A stretch of DNA of 16,915 nucleotides. Origin: Leptospirillum sp. GTDB lineage: Bacteria > Nitrospirota > Leptospirillia > Leptospirillales > Leptospirillaceae. The position numbers were made by a program, and so were the translations under genes. Below the pieces are notes generated by a model. That model ran no database searches. It was not told the DNA's origin and saw only the letters and a program-made list of their open reading frames with translations. The stretch lies in assembly GCA_027346125.1 (NCBI GenBank), contig DAIEST010000090.1:1-16915 (forward strand), written 5' to 3'. This document shows positions 5,966 to 14,010 of this stretch, one piece after another. Positions within the stretch are counted from its first letter, which is position 1. The number at the start of each line of letters is the position of its first letter.

Positions 5966-7009
5966 ATGCGACCGCCTGAACGCCTTCTGGTCGCCATGGT
6001 CGTTCTCTTCGCCCTTATTGGGGCGGGGACGTTCGGTTACATGGAGATTGAACGGTGGAGTCTGATCGATTCCCTGTTCATGACCGTGATCACTCTTTCC
6101 ACGGTCGGATATCAGACGGTCCATCCGTTAAGTCCGAACGGAAAGATTTTTACCATCCTCCTGATCATTGTCGGAGTCGGCACGGTAGGTTACGCGATCG
6201 CGACTCTGAGCGAAATGATTCTCGAGGGTCACCTCTACCAGTTGTTGGGAATCCGGAAGATGGATCGGAAAATCTCGATGCTCAAGGACCATGTCATTGT
6301 TTGTGGTTTTGGCAAGATCGGCTCCCTGGTCGCGGGTGGTTTGAAGGAGAAGTCCATTCCTTTTGTCCTGATCGAGGAAAACCCCCAGGTTGCCCGGGAT
6401 GCGGTTGAAAAAGGGTGCTTGACGGTCGAGGGGAATGCTTCGGACGAGGAGGTGTTAAGAAAGGCCGGTGTCGGGAAGGCAAGATCCCTTCTTGTGACCC
6501 TTTCGTCCCGTCCGGCAGACTCCGTTTATATTACAATGAGTTCCCGCCTGGATAACCCTGATCTGTCGATCATCGCGATGGCCAGCGATCCAAAGACCGA
6601 ATCGAAACTTCTCAAGGCCGGGGCCAATCGGGTCGTTTCCCCGTTTGTCCTGGGAAGCCATCGCATGCTTCTGGCGCTGACCCAGCCAACGATTCTCGAT
6701 GTTCTGGATCTGGTCGTTTCTCCGGAAGGAGGGGGGTTCATTTTTGATGAGCTGTCCATTCCGGAGGGGTCCCGGTATGGGGGCCTTTCCATTGCGGACT
6801 TTTCCCGCGAGACCGGAATCAGACTCCATATCATCGCCATCCAGGCCAAAGGGGTCTCCAGGCTGGTGTTGCCTGTTGCTGAAACGGTCATTCATTCAGG
6901 GGATCAGATGGTCGTCATCGGTACCCGCGAAGAGATCGAACGTGCCCGGGTCCGGATGGGATTGCCGGCTGAAAGCTTTGAAGGGGAAACGACCTTTGAA
7001 ACATCCTGA
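5966..7009 (+). CDS. Two-helix potassium-channel-like protein with RCK domain
   Basis: The 347-residue protein has one transmembrane helix near 8-26, a pore loop at about 36-52, a second helix near 60-82 and then cytoplasmic RCK_N and RCK_C domains, the MthK-like or TrkA-fused layout. The filter region is TLSTVGYQTVHPLSP. Thr46, Val47, Gly48 and Tyr49 are normal, but position 50 is Gln (CAG at 6113-6115) rather than the Gly of TVGYG. RCK_N starts HVIVCGFGKIGS, with GxGxxG at 114-119 and a Glu at the end of the next strand (VLIEEN), suggesting NAD(H) or another dinucleotide. RCK_C covers roughly 255-335. It probably gates K+ or another cation in response to a ligand. The altered filter makes strict K+ selectivity uncertain. 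Its end overlaps the proposed argD start by 14 bases. Confidence 0.9.
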   Translation: MRPPERLLVAMVVLFALIGAGTFGYMEIERWSLIDSLFMTVITLSTVGYQTVHPLSPNGKIFTILLIIVGVGTVGYAIATLSEMILEGHLYQLLGIRKMDRKISMLKDHVIVCGFGKIGSLVAGGLKEKSIPFVLIEENPQVARDAVEKGCLTVEGNASDEEVLRKAGVGKARSLLVTLSSRPADSVYITMSSRLDNPDLSIIAMASDPKTESKLLKAGANRVVSPFVLGSHRMLLALTQPTILDVLDLVVSPEGGGFIFDELSIPEGSRYGGLSIADFSRETGIRLHIIAIQAKGVSRLVLPVAETVIHSGDQMVVIGTREEIERARVRMGLPAESFEGETTFETS

Positions 7010-8243
7010 TTCATTGGAAGGCTTTCCGAAGAAAGCGCTGACGGAAAACTGGATGGAACGGGGAAGACGCGTACTGGTCGGAAATTATTCCCGTGAACCC
7101 CTGGTATTCGAAAAGGGGCGGGGAAGCCATGTCTTTGATCCTGCAGGAAATGCGTACCTGGATCTTCTGGGGGGAATTGCGATCCATGTCCTGGGCCACT
7201 GTCACCCCAGGATTACGCATGCCATCCAGAAGCAGGCACAGAGACTGGTCCACCTTTCCAATCTTTACTATACGCCTACTGTCGTTGAGCTGGCAGAACT
7301 TCTTGTGGAAAGGACGTTTGCCGAACGGGTATTCTTTTCCAACTCCGGAACCGAAGCAGTGGAAGCGGCTTTAAAGCTCGCCCGAAGATACGGGGTATCC
7401 AGGGGACGCCATGAAATCATCTCCATGGAAGGGAGTTTTCACGGACGGACCCTGGGGGCCATGACGATGACCGGACAGCGCAAGATCCGGGAAGGATTCG
7501 GGCCTCTTCCGGGAGGGTTCCTTTATGCTCCGTTCAACGATTTCGAACAGGTGAAGGCCGTCCGGACAAAAGACACCATTGCGGTCATTGTCGAACCCAT
7601 CCAGGGGGAGATTGGAGTGATTCCTGCCGAACGGGAGTTTCTCCAGAGGCTTCGTGACTGGACACGGGAAGAAGATCTGCTCCTGATCTTCGACGAGATC
7701 CAGACGGGAATGGGACGTACAGGAACCCTATACGCATATGAGCAATACGGGATTGTCCCGGACATTCTGGTGTCTTCGAAGGCGTTGGGAGGAGGACTTC
7801 CCCTTGGCGCGCTCCTGACGACGGAGCGTCTGGCGGCTTATCTGCCTCCCGGATCCCATGGGTCCACTTTTGGAGGGAATCCTGTTGCCTGTGCGGCGGG
7901 AGCGGCCTTGATCCGGGCGCTCTACGACGAAGATTTCCTGCCGGAACGTGTCCGGGTGATGGGGACCTACCTATGGGAAGGACTGGAATCCCTCTGTTCC
8001 TGCTATCCGGACCTTTTGGCAGGGATCAGGGGAAAGGGGTTCATGATCGGGATCCTCGTCCGCCAGAGCGCAAAGAAGATCAAGGACCGTTTTCGGGAAG
8101 AAAGGGTTCTGGTGAATGCGACGGGCTATTCCGATGATGTCATCCGGATCCTTCCGCCCTTGTCCCTGAGCTATGACGAAGCGGATGCGTTTTTGTCGGT
8201 GGCGGACAGAGTATTCAAGGAATTCTCCGGGGGGGATATTTGA
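6996..8243 (+). CDS. argD: Acetylornithine aminotransferase
   Basis: This PLP enzyme converts N-acetylglutamate semialdehyde and glutamate to N-acetylornithine, and ArgD proteins often also serve as succinyldiaminopimelate aminotransferase. Class-III marks, numbered from the TTG at 6996, are FFSNSGTEAVEAALKLARR near 113-131, SFHGRTLGAMTMTG at 147-160, LLIFDEIQTGMGRTG with Asp233, the PLP lysine Lys262 in SKALGGGLPLGA, and GSTFGGNPVACAA further on. The start is uncertain. TTG at 6996 has AAGGGG nine bases upstream and gives 415 residues, TTG at 7014 gives 409, and ATG at 7053 gives 396 but would trim conserved N-terminal sequence. The 14-base overlap with the channel gene suggests one transcript from yajR onward. 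It heads the arginine genes and overlaps argF as TTGA. Confidence 0.93.
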   Translation: MKHPDSLEGFPKKALTENWMERGRRVLVGNYSREPLVFEKGRGSHVFDPAGNAYLDLLGGIAIHVLGHCHPRITHAIQKQAQRLVHLSNLYYTPTVVELAELLVERTFAERVFFSNSGTEAVEAALKLARRYGVSRGRHEIISMEGSFHGRTLGAMTMTGQRKIREGFGPLPGGFLYAPFNDFEQVKAVRTKDTIAVIVEPIQGEIGVIPAEREFLQRLRDWTREEDLLLIFDEIQTGMGRTGTLYAYEQYGIVPDILVSSKALGGGLPLGALLTTERLAAYLPPGSHGSTFGGNPVACAAGAALIRALYDEDFLPERVRVMGTYLWEGLESLCSCYPDLLAGIRGKGFMIGILVRQSAKKIKDRFREERVLVNATGYSDDVIRILPPLSLSYDEADAFLSVADRVFKEFSGGDI

Positions 8244-9172
8244 AGTCGGTTAAATCGGTGCGCAACCTTCTGCGGGTCCGGGATCTTTCACCGGAGGAGA
8301 TTCTCCATGTGTTCACACGGACGGAAGAGATCCGGACCGGACCGGATCTCTTCCGGGATCGTCTTTCGCGCGGGACGGTTGGACTTCTGTTCGAGAAGGC
8401 ATCGACCCGGACCCGACTTTCCTTTGAGGCAGGAGTCCACCAGTTGGGTGGGGATACTGTCTTCATGGGAGGGGATTCCCAGCTCGCCCGGGGAGAAACC
8501 ATTGAGGATACGGCCCGTGTAATGAGCGCCTACCTGGATATGATCGTTATCCGCACATTCGGTCACGACCGGATAGAACGGTTCGCGCGGGCTGCGACTG
8601 TTCCGGTCCTGAACGGACTGACGGACGGGCACCACCCTTGCCAGGCCCTGTCGGATTTCTCCTTTATCCGGAAAACGACCGGTTCATTGAAAGGCACGCG
8701 GATGGTCTATGTGGGTGACGGAAACAATATGGCCCATTCCCTGATGGAAGGGGCTGCCCTTCTGGGAGTTCACCTGAACCTTGCCACTCCGCCGGATTAT
8801 GCGCCTGATCCGGATGTCTTCCGATGGACAAGCGAGACGGCCAGGAAAACGGGAGGGAGCGTCTCCTGGGTGGAAGACCCCATGGAAGCCGCAAAAGGGT
8901 CCCAGGTTCTTTACACGGATGTCTGGACAAGCATGGGTCAGGAGTCGGAGTCTTCCGTCCGGGAGCAGGCGTTCCGGGGTTACCAGATCAACCGGGATCT
9001 TCTTTCCGTCGCCGATCCGGATGCCATTGTCCTCCACTGCCTTCCGGCATATCGGGGCAAGGAGATTACGGACGATGTTCTGGAAGGCCCGCATTCCCGT
9101 GTATTTCTTCAGGCGGAGAATCGTCTTCATCTCCAGAAAGCATTGATGCTGTTTTGTGAGGGGAAAGGATAA
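8240..9172 (+). CDS. argF: Ornithine carbamoyltransferase
   Basis: This cytoplasmic enzyme makes citrulline from ornithine and carbamoyl phosphate. The 310-residue length is normal for anabolic OTCases. The carbamoyl phosphate site STRTR is at 55-59 and HHPCQ at 131-135. The ornithine loop TDVWTSMGQE is at 226-235, and the catalytic HCLP motif is at 266-269. The SMG signature separates it from aspartate carbamoyltransferase. The TTG start at 8240 overlaps the argD stop in TTGA and has a GGGGGGGA tract just upstream. A GTG at 8258 is a less supported alternative. The stop is three bases before argG. Confidence 0.96.
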   Translation: MKSVKSVRNLLRVRDLSPEEILHVFTRTEEIRTGPDLFRDRLSRGTVGLLFEKASTRTRLSFEAGVHQLGGDTVFMGGDSQLARGETIEDTARVMSAYLDMIVIRTFGHDRIERFARAATVPVLNGLTDGHHPCQALSDFSFIRKTTGSLKGTRMVYVGDGNNMAHSLMEGAALLGVHLNLATPPDYAPDPDVFRWTSETARKTGGSVSWVEDPMEAAKGSQVLYTDVWTSMGQESESSVREQAFRGYQINRDLLSVADPDAIVLHCLPAYRGKEITDDVLEGPHSRVFLQAENRLHLQKALMLFCEGKG

Positions 9173-9175
9173 GGA

Positions 9176-10402
9176 ATGTCCCAGGAGGAAGCGTCCCGTC
9201 CGGGAAAGGTCGTGCTGGCCTATTCCGGAGGGCTTGATACATCGGTCATCATTACGTGGCTGAAAGAACGCTATGGGTGCCAGGTGATTGCATACTGCGC
9301 GGATCTCGGTCAGGGAGAAGATCTGGAGGAGGTTTCCCGGAAGGCTTTCCGGACAGGGGCCTCCAAGGTCTATGTCCGGGATCTGAGGGAAGAGTTCGTT
9401 CAGGATTTTCTCTTTCCGATGATTCAGAGCGGAGCGGTGTATGAGGATGGATACCTTCTCGGAACATCCATTGCCCGCCCCCTGATTGCCAAGGCCCAGA
9501 TGGAGATTGCCCGGATGGAGGGTGCCGATGCGGTGGCCCACGGTGCAACGGGCAAGGGGAACGATCAGGTGAGGTTCGAAATGGCCTATGCCTATTTCGA
9601 TCCCCGTATCCGGGTCATTGCCCCCTGGCGGGACTGGGACATGTCGTCCAGGAGCGAACTCATCGGTTATGCCAAGAAGCATGCGATCCCCATTCACGCC
9701 ACGCTCGAGAAGCCTTATTCCATCGATCGAAACCTTTTTCATACGAGTTATGAGGGAGGCATCCTTGAAGATCCATGGGTCGCTCCTCCCCGGGAAATCT
9801 TCACGCTGACGAAGGATCCGGTCGAAACGCCGGATCTTCCGGCAGAAGTCACTGTTTCCTTTGAACGGGGGATCCCGATCGCCATTGACGGAGAGCTTCT
9901 TCCGCCGGTGGCCCTGATGGAAAGGGCAAACCGGATTGGCGGCGAATACGGGATCGGAAGGATCGATCTGGTTGAAAGCCGTTTTGTCGGAATGAAGTCC
10001 CGGGGGGTTTACGAGACACCCGGAGGGACCCTCCTGTATGCCGCGCACCGTGCACTCGAAACCCTGACGCTCGACCGGGAACTTCTTCAGCTCAAGGCGT
10101 CCCTCGTGCCCCGGTTCGCTTCCCTCATCTATAACGGTTTCTGGTATTCGCCAGAACGGGAAGCCCTGTGGGCCCTGATCCGGAAGAGCCAGGAACGGGT
10201 TACGGGAGATGTCCGTCTCCAGTTGTTCAAGGGGGCGCTCCGGATCATGGGAAGACGTTCTCCTTATTCCCTTTACCGGAAGGATCTGGCCACCTTTGAG
10301 GCCGGAGGCCTGTACAATCAGGCGGATGCCACCGGGTTCATCCGGATCCAGGCGCTTCGACTGAAGCTGTACTCGGATCAGGTCGGCGGAGGGGAGTTTT
10401 GA
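9176..10402 (+). CDS. argG: Argininosuccinate synthase
   Basis: This enzyme couples citrulline and aspartate with ATP to give argininosuccinate. The 408 residues are close to the usual 400. The ATP pyrophosphatase P-loop AYSGGLDTS is at 15-23, GYLLGTSIARPLIAK at 92-106 and the AHGATGKGNDQVRFE signature at 121-135. The ATG has AAAGGA six bases upstream, overlapping the argF stop region. The gene lies between argF and argH with a three-base gap on one side and a TTGA overlap on the other, so all three are translated from one message. Confidence 0.97.
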   Translation: MSQEEASRPGKVVLAYSGGLDTSVIITWLKERYGCQVIAYCADLGQGEDLEEVSRKAFRTGASKVYVRDLREEFVQDFLFPMIQSGAVYEDGYLLGTSIARPLIAKAQMEIARMEGADAVAHGATGKGNDQVRFEMAYAYFDPRIRVIAPWRDWDMSSRSELIGYAKKHAIPIHATLEKPYSIDRNLFHTSYEGGILEDPWVAPPREIFTLTKDPVETPDLPAEVTVSFERGIPIAIDGELLPPVALMERANRIGGEYGIGRIDLVESRFVGMKSRGVYETPGGTLLYAAHRALETLTLDRELLQLKASLVPRFASLIYNGFWYSPEREALWALIRKSQERVTGDVRLQLFKGALRIMGRRSPYSLYRKDLATFEAGGLYNQADATGFIRIQALRLKLYSDQVGGGEF

Positions 10403-11808
10403 GCAAAGAGACGGGAAAAAATCCATCCCGGAAACTATGGGGGGGAAGATTTTCCGAAACCACCGACCGTGAGGTCGAACGGTTCACGGAATCCCTCTCC
10501 TTTGATCGCGAGCTCTGGCGGTATGACATCAGGGGATCCCGTGCCCATGCGGCAATGCTGGCCCGGATCGGGCTTCTCTCTCCGGAAGAAGAGAAGCTCA
10601 TCCAGGAAGGGTTTGCCCGGATCGAGAAGGAGATCGAGTCGGGCGAATTTCCGTTTCGGGAAGAATTCGAAGATATCCACATGAATATCGAACGGCGTCT
10701 CTACGAACTGATCGGGACACCGGCCCAGAAGATCCATACGGCCCGTAGCCGGAACGATCAGGTTGCGCTCGATTTGCGGCTCTATGTTCTCGACAGGGCC
10801 CGGGAGATGGCCTCTCTCCTGGGAGACCTGGTGCGCGTTGCGCTTCGGAAAGCCAGAGAGAACAGGAACCGGATACTTCCGGGCTATACCCATCTCCAGC
10901 AGGCGCAACCCCTGTCGGGAAGCTATTATTTTGTGGCGCATGCCGAGCGGTTCCTTCGGGATCGTCTGCGGTTTCTCGATGTTGTCCGTCGGACAGACCG
11001 TTCACCCCTGGGCTCGGGAGCCCTGGCAGGAACCACCCTCCCCATTGACCGGATTAGTGTCGCTCAGGAACTGGGCTTTTCCGGCATTACCGGAAACGGC
11101 CTGGATTCTGTTTCGGACCGGGACTTCATTGCGGATTTCCTGCACGCTTCCGTTCTGGTTTCTGTCCATCTTTCCGGTTGGGCGGAGGAATGGATCCTCT
11201 GGTCCACCCGGGAATTCGGGTTTGTGAGGATTCCGGACCGTTATATGACCGGTTCCAGCATGATGCCCCAGAAAAAGAACCCGGACGTCCTGGAGCTGAT
11301 CCGGGGCAAGACCGGTCGCGTCCTGGGGGATTATGTCGGGATCGTCACGCTCCTGAAAGGTCTTCCGATGTCCTACAACCGCGATCTCCAGGAAGACAAG
11401 AAGCATTTGTTCGATGCGGCGGAAACCGTTCGGCAGTCCGTGTCGATCCTGACCCGTCTTGTCGCGGAATCCTCCCTTGTAGAGGAACGGATTCGCCAGG
11501 CCCTGTCCGGAAGCGAACTCCTGGCGACCGATATGGCTGAGGACCTGGTCCGCTGGGGCGTTCCCTTTCGCGAAGCCCATTCGATCATTGGCCGGATCGT
11601 GGCCTACGCCGAGCAATCCGGAAAATCCCTTGCATCGCTGTCGGATCAGGATCTGGGCCTCTTTTCTCCTCATTTTCCGAAAGATTATGCTGGGACACTG
11701 ACAATGGAAGGCTCCATCGCGCGCCGGAACCATGCCGGTGGTCCGGCTCCGGAGCGGGTGGACGAACGGATTCTTGAAATCGAACATGAGCTTGGCTTGC
11801 CGGACTGA
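10399..11808 (+). CDS. argH: Argininosuccinate lyase
   Basis: This fumarase/aspartase superfamily enzyme cleaves argininosuccinate to arginine and fumarate, the last step of arginine synthesis. The protein is 469 residues, typical length about 460. It opens with KLWGGRFSE, has HTARSRNDQVALDLRLY near 113-129, and the superfamily signature GSSMMPQKKNPD at 285-296 with the catalytic serine in the GSS loop. The TTG start overlaps the argG stop as TTGA and is backed by GGAGGGGAG at 10388-10396. It is the last arginine gene. A Rho-independent terminator follows 46 bases later. Confidence 0.97.
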   Translation: MSKETGKNPSRKLWGGRFSETTDREVERFTESLSFDRELWRYDIRGSRAHAAMLARIGLLSPEEEKLIQEGFARIEKEIESGEFPFREEFEDIHMNIERRLYELIGTPAQKIHTARSRNDQVALDLRLYVLDRAREMASLLGDLVRVALRKARENRNRILPGYTHLQQAQPLSGSYYFVAHAERFLRDRLRFLDVVRRTDRSPLGSGALAGTTLPIDRISVAQELGFSGITGNGLDSVSDRDFIADFLHASVLVSVHLSGWAEEWILWSTREFGFVRIPDRYMTGSSMMPQKKNPDVLELIRGKTGRVLGDYVGIVTLLKGLPMSYNRDLQEDKKHLFDAAETVRQSVSILTRLVAESSLVEERIRQALSGSELLATDMAEDLVRWGVPFREAHSIIGRIVAYAEQSGKSLASLSDQDLGLFSPHFPKDYAGTLTMEGSIARRNHAGGPAPERVDERILEIEHELGLPD

Positions 11809-11821
11809 ACTCTTCCTTCAA

Positions 11822-11848
11822 CCGGAGCGTTGCCGCTATCTGCTCCGG
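11822..11848 (+). other. Hairpin just after argH
   Basis: CCGGAGC (11822-11828) pairs perfectly with GCTCCGG (11842-11848) around a 13-base loop. No T run follows directly. It sits immediately before the intrinsic terminator and could protect the 3' end of the arg message or assist termination. Confidence 0.4.
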
Positions 11849-11854
11849 AGTTGC

Positions 11855-11882
11855 CGGGAACCCTGCATCGGGACCCGTTTTT
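11855..11882 (+). terminator. Rho-independent terminator of the arginine operon
   Basis: CGGG pairs with CCCG and, inside a small internal loop, CCC pairs with GGG around a six-base TGCATC loop. TTTTT follows directly at 11878-11882, then GTT. It lies 46 bases after the argH stop and before the gap that leads to the lysine genes, which is the expected place for an operon end. It is the clearest intrinsic terminator in the window. Confidence 0.75.
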
Positions 11883-12050
11883 GTTCGGATGTCCGGACCC
11901 GGTGAGGGACGGTCGATCCGCCGGATCTCCCGGCGGTCCCTGGGCAAGTCACGTCTGTCGACAGGAAAACGGATTCAGGAAGACACTTTGGATCGGGAAC
12001 AAATCGTGCGCGTGCGGGGATATTTTCCTGAAAACAGGGTCGATTCGAAG

Positions 12051-12176
12051 ATGTGGTTCTGTCGGGTGATCCTGACGGTGCTTCTGGCTGTCTGGATCGC
12101 ATCCCTGACGGGGTGCGGGGTGCAGGGAATGCCCATTCCGCCCGAGGATGTCAAGAAGCAGAAGTCGTCGTCCTGA
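12051..12176 (+). CDS. lptM: LptM-like mini-lipoprotein upstream of lysA
   Basis: The 41-residue protein has a hydrophobic signal segment (residues 4-18, with RVILTVLLAVWIASL) and an LTGC lipobox, which makes Cys22 the lipidated residue. The mature part is only about 20 residues and begins CGVQGMPIPPEDVKKQ. E. coli LptM (YifL) has the same SLTGCG..G....PP pattern and is encoded near dapF, and in pseudomonads the equivalent small lipoprotein gene precedes lysA. LptM binds the LptD-LptE lipopolysaccharide translocon in the outer membrane and promotes its maturation. The ATG has only a weak GAAG upstream. Longer in-frame starts exist, but they precede the signal sequence without homology. The 242 bases before it hold the argH terminator and no convincing promoter. 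Family assignment rests on lipobox context and synteny, since so little sequence remains. Confidence 0.75.
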   Translation: MWFCRVILTVLLAVWIASLTGCGVQGMPIPPEDVKKQKSSS

Positions 12177-12197
12177 CCTGTCGGGTCGGGACGACGG
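12165..12197 (+). other. Long stable hairpin across the lptM stop codon
   Basis: Bases 12166-12178 pair with 12184-12196 over 13 positions (one G-T wobble) around a TGTCG loop, with a further possible wobble at 12165/12197. The lptM TGA at 12174-12176 lies inside the 5' arm. No T run follows. The stem sits between lptM and the lysA ribosome site, so it could set relative expression of the two genes by RNA processing or factor-dependent termination. Confidence 0.5.
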
Positions 12198-12215
12198 AAT
12201 GATCATTGTCTAATG

Positions 12216-12223
12216 AGAGGGAG
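12216..12223 (+). promoter_or_regulatory. Shine-Dalgarno that places the lysA start at TTG 12231
   Basis: AGAGGGAG ends seven bases before TTG at 12231. The in-frame ATG at 12213 lies upstream of this element and has no ribosome site of its own, so the TTG is preferred. Confidence 0.6.
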
Positions 12224-12230
12224 CGCTCAG

Positions 12231-13478
12231 TTGAACGGGTTCGGATATGTCGAAAATGAACTTTTTGTCGAACGGGTTTCCGTTCGTGAGATCGTACAGG
12301 CCGTGGGAACTCCGGCCTATATCTATAGTGAAAAGGCTCTTATGGACAGCTTCGGAAGCTACCAGGAGGCTTTTCTGGGACAGAAGTCGGTCCTCGCCTA
12401 TGCGATGAAGGCCAACGGAAACATGCAGATCCTTTCTCTTCTCGGAAGATCCGGAGCCGGTGCGGATGTCGTTTCGGGCGGAGAACTCTTTCGGGCCCGG
12501 AAGGCCGGGATTCCCTCCGAACGGATTGTATTCGCCGGTGTCGGAAAAACCGAGTCCGAAATGCGCGAAGCCCTTGATGCCGGGATTCTCATGTTTAACG
12601 TGGAATCGCCCATGGAACTCGACATGCTCTCCAGGTTGGCCTCCTCCATGGGAAAGACCGCTCCTGTGGCATTGCGCGTCAACCCTGATGTGGATCCCAA
12701 GACCCATCCCTATATTTCGACAGGGCTCAAGAAAAGCAAGTTCGGGATCCCGGTGGAGTATGCCCTGGCCGAATACCAGCGGGCCTCCGGACTGCCCGGG
12801 ATCAAGGTTGTAGGCATCCACCAGCATATCGGTTCCCAGCTCACCCAGATCTCCCCGTTTCAGGATGCGTTTGACAAGATTGTCGAATTTGCCCATCTTT
12901 TGAAGAAAAATGGAATTTCCGTTTCCTGGCTCGATATCGGGGGAGGGCTCGGTATCCGCTATGGAGAGGAAAAACCCCCGACGCCCGCCGACATCAGCCG
13001 GGAAATCCTGTCGCGTCTGAAGGGTCTTGATGTGGGGATCATCCTGGAACCCGGACGTTCGGTCGTCGGCAACGCCGGGATTTTAGTGACGCAGGTCCTG
13101 TACCTGAAAGAAACCTCGGTTAAGATGTTCTACATTGGAGATGCGGGGATGAATGACCTGCTCCGTCCCTCCCTGTACGGAGCGTTTCATGATTTATGGC
13201 CTGTCGTCCGTCGGGACGGGATCAGCCGCAAGGGGGACCTGGTCGGGCCCGTCTGCGAAACCGGAGATTTTCTGGTGCAGGATCGGATGCTTCCGCCGGT
13301 CGAACAGGGCGATCTGCTGGCGGTGATGTCTGCAGGAGCCTACGGATTCGCCATGGCGTCAAATTATAATGCCCGCCCCAGGCCGGTTGAGGTTCTGGTG
13401 TCGGGAGACCGCTTCACTGTCATCCGGTCCCGGGAGACCTACGAGGACATGATCCGGGGAGAATCCGTTCTTGGCTGA
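12231..13478 (+). CDS. lysA: Diaminopimelate decarboxylase
   Basis: This PLP-dependent fold-III enzyme decarboxylates meso-diaminopimelate to L-lysine. The 415-residue protein carries the PLP lysine Lys60 in YAMKANGN, HQHIGSQ near 197-203, the phosphate-binding GGGLGIRY block near 241-248, and GPVCETGDFL with Cys342 and Glu343, the catalytic cysteine contributed across the dimer. The TTG at 12231 fits both the upstream AGAGGGAG and the family N-terminus (NGFGYVENELFVERV...VGTPAYIYS). The ATG at 12213 would add six residues. It overlaps the following membrane-protein gene by eight bases. Lying between lptM and dapA/dapB, it belongs to a lysine and diaminopimelate operon. Confidence 0.96.
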   Translation: MNGFGYVENELFVERVSVREIVQAVGTPAYIYSEKALMDSFGSYQEAFLGQKSVLAYAMKANGNMQILSLLGRSGAGADVVSGGELFRARKAGIPSERIVFAGVGKTESEMREALDAGILMFNVESPMELDMLSRLASSMGKTAPVALRVNPDVDPKTHPYISTGLKKSKFGIPVEYALAEYQRASGLPGIKVVGIHQHIGSQLTQISPFQDAFDKIVEFAHLLKKNGISVSWLDIGGGLGIRYGEEKPPTPADISREILSRLKGLDVGIILEPGRSVVGNAGILVTQVLYLKETSVKMFYIGDAGMNDLLRPSLYGAFHDLWPVVRRDGISRKGDLVGPVCETGDFLVQDRMLPPVEQGDLLAVMSAGAYGFAMASNYNARPRPVEVLVSGDRFTVIRSRETYEDMIRGESVLG

Positions 13479-13956
13479 AGAACCGGCAGCCCCGCAGTAT
13501 GAAGATGACGATCCTCCCATGGCTCCGCACCGAAAGGAAGGGAGAGGGTGTTTTCTCGTCCTGATCCTTGTTTCGGCCATTCCGGTGGTTTTTTTCCTGA
13601 TCACCTTCGCCGGGGGGGATTCCCTGACCTATTTCTACATGAGAAACTGGGTGACGGATCATGCCCTGATGCGCCGGATGCCTGTCGTCTGGACCGCAGA
13701 GGAGCGTCAGGACGCCCGCCATCTCCTGGACCGGTTCTATGATGCAGGAAGGTCGGGGAAAATCCCTTCCACCTATGTTATATCTGTAAGTTCCGAATAC
13801 AGGGAAATGATGTCCTACCCCGGAGATGTTCACCGGGAAGCGCTTCAGGCCCTGCTTCGGCATGCCTGGTCCGATATGGTGAAATTCCATGTGGTCCCGC
13901 CGGGCTCGCCTCCTCCGGTGATGGGAAGTCCGGATGAACAGGGTTCGGGCGGATAG
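13471..13956 (+). CDS. Unrecognised one-helix membrane protein between lysA and dapA
   Basis: The 161-residue protein has an acidic, proline-containing N-terminus (EEPAAPQYEDDDPP), a basic stop (HRKEGRG) and one transmembrane helix at about 27-47 (CFLVLILVSAIPVVFFLITF). A soluble domain of about 110 residues follows and is predicted to be outside the cytoplasm. That part has an amphipathic WTAEERQDARHLLDRFYDAGR stretch, a strand-like STYVISVSSEYREMM segment and a Pro/Gly-rich tail. The TTG at 13471 overlaps the lysA stop by eight bases and has GGGGAG nine bases upstream. I do not recognise a family. Tight packing between lysA and dapA suggests co-expression. A role in cell-envelope or peptidoglycan processes would fit diaminopimelate use but is speculation. 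Confidence 0.8.
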   Translation: MAEEPAAPQYEDDDPPMAPHRKEGRGCFLVLILVSAIPVVFFLITFAGGDSLTYFYMRNWVTDHALMRRMPVVWTAEERQDARHLLDRFYDAGRSGKIPSTYVISVSSEYREMMSYPGDVHREALQALLRHAWSDMVKFHVVPPGSPPPVMGSPDEQGSGG

Positions 13957-14010
13957 GTCATAACAGGAATCGGGCCGGTCATTTTCAGGTCCGACCCTAG
14001 AGAGGATCTC

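Noticed and set aside
6699..6995. N-terminal extension of argD by 99 codons
   Set aside because: This stretch lies inside the RCK domain coding region of the channel gene and has no aminotransferase homology, so a start near 6996-7053 is used.
8684..10426. 580-codon minus-strand open frame across argF and argG
   Set aside because: It lies antisense to two highly conserved genes and shows no recognisable domain.
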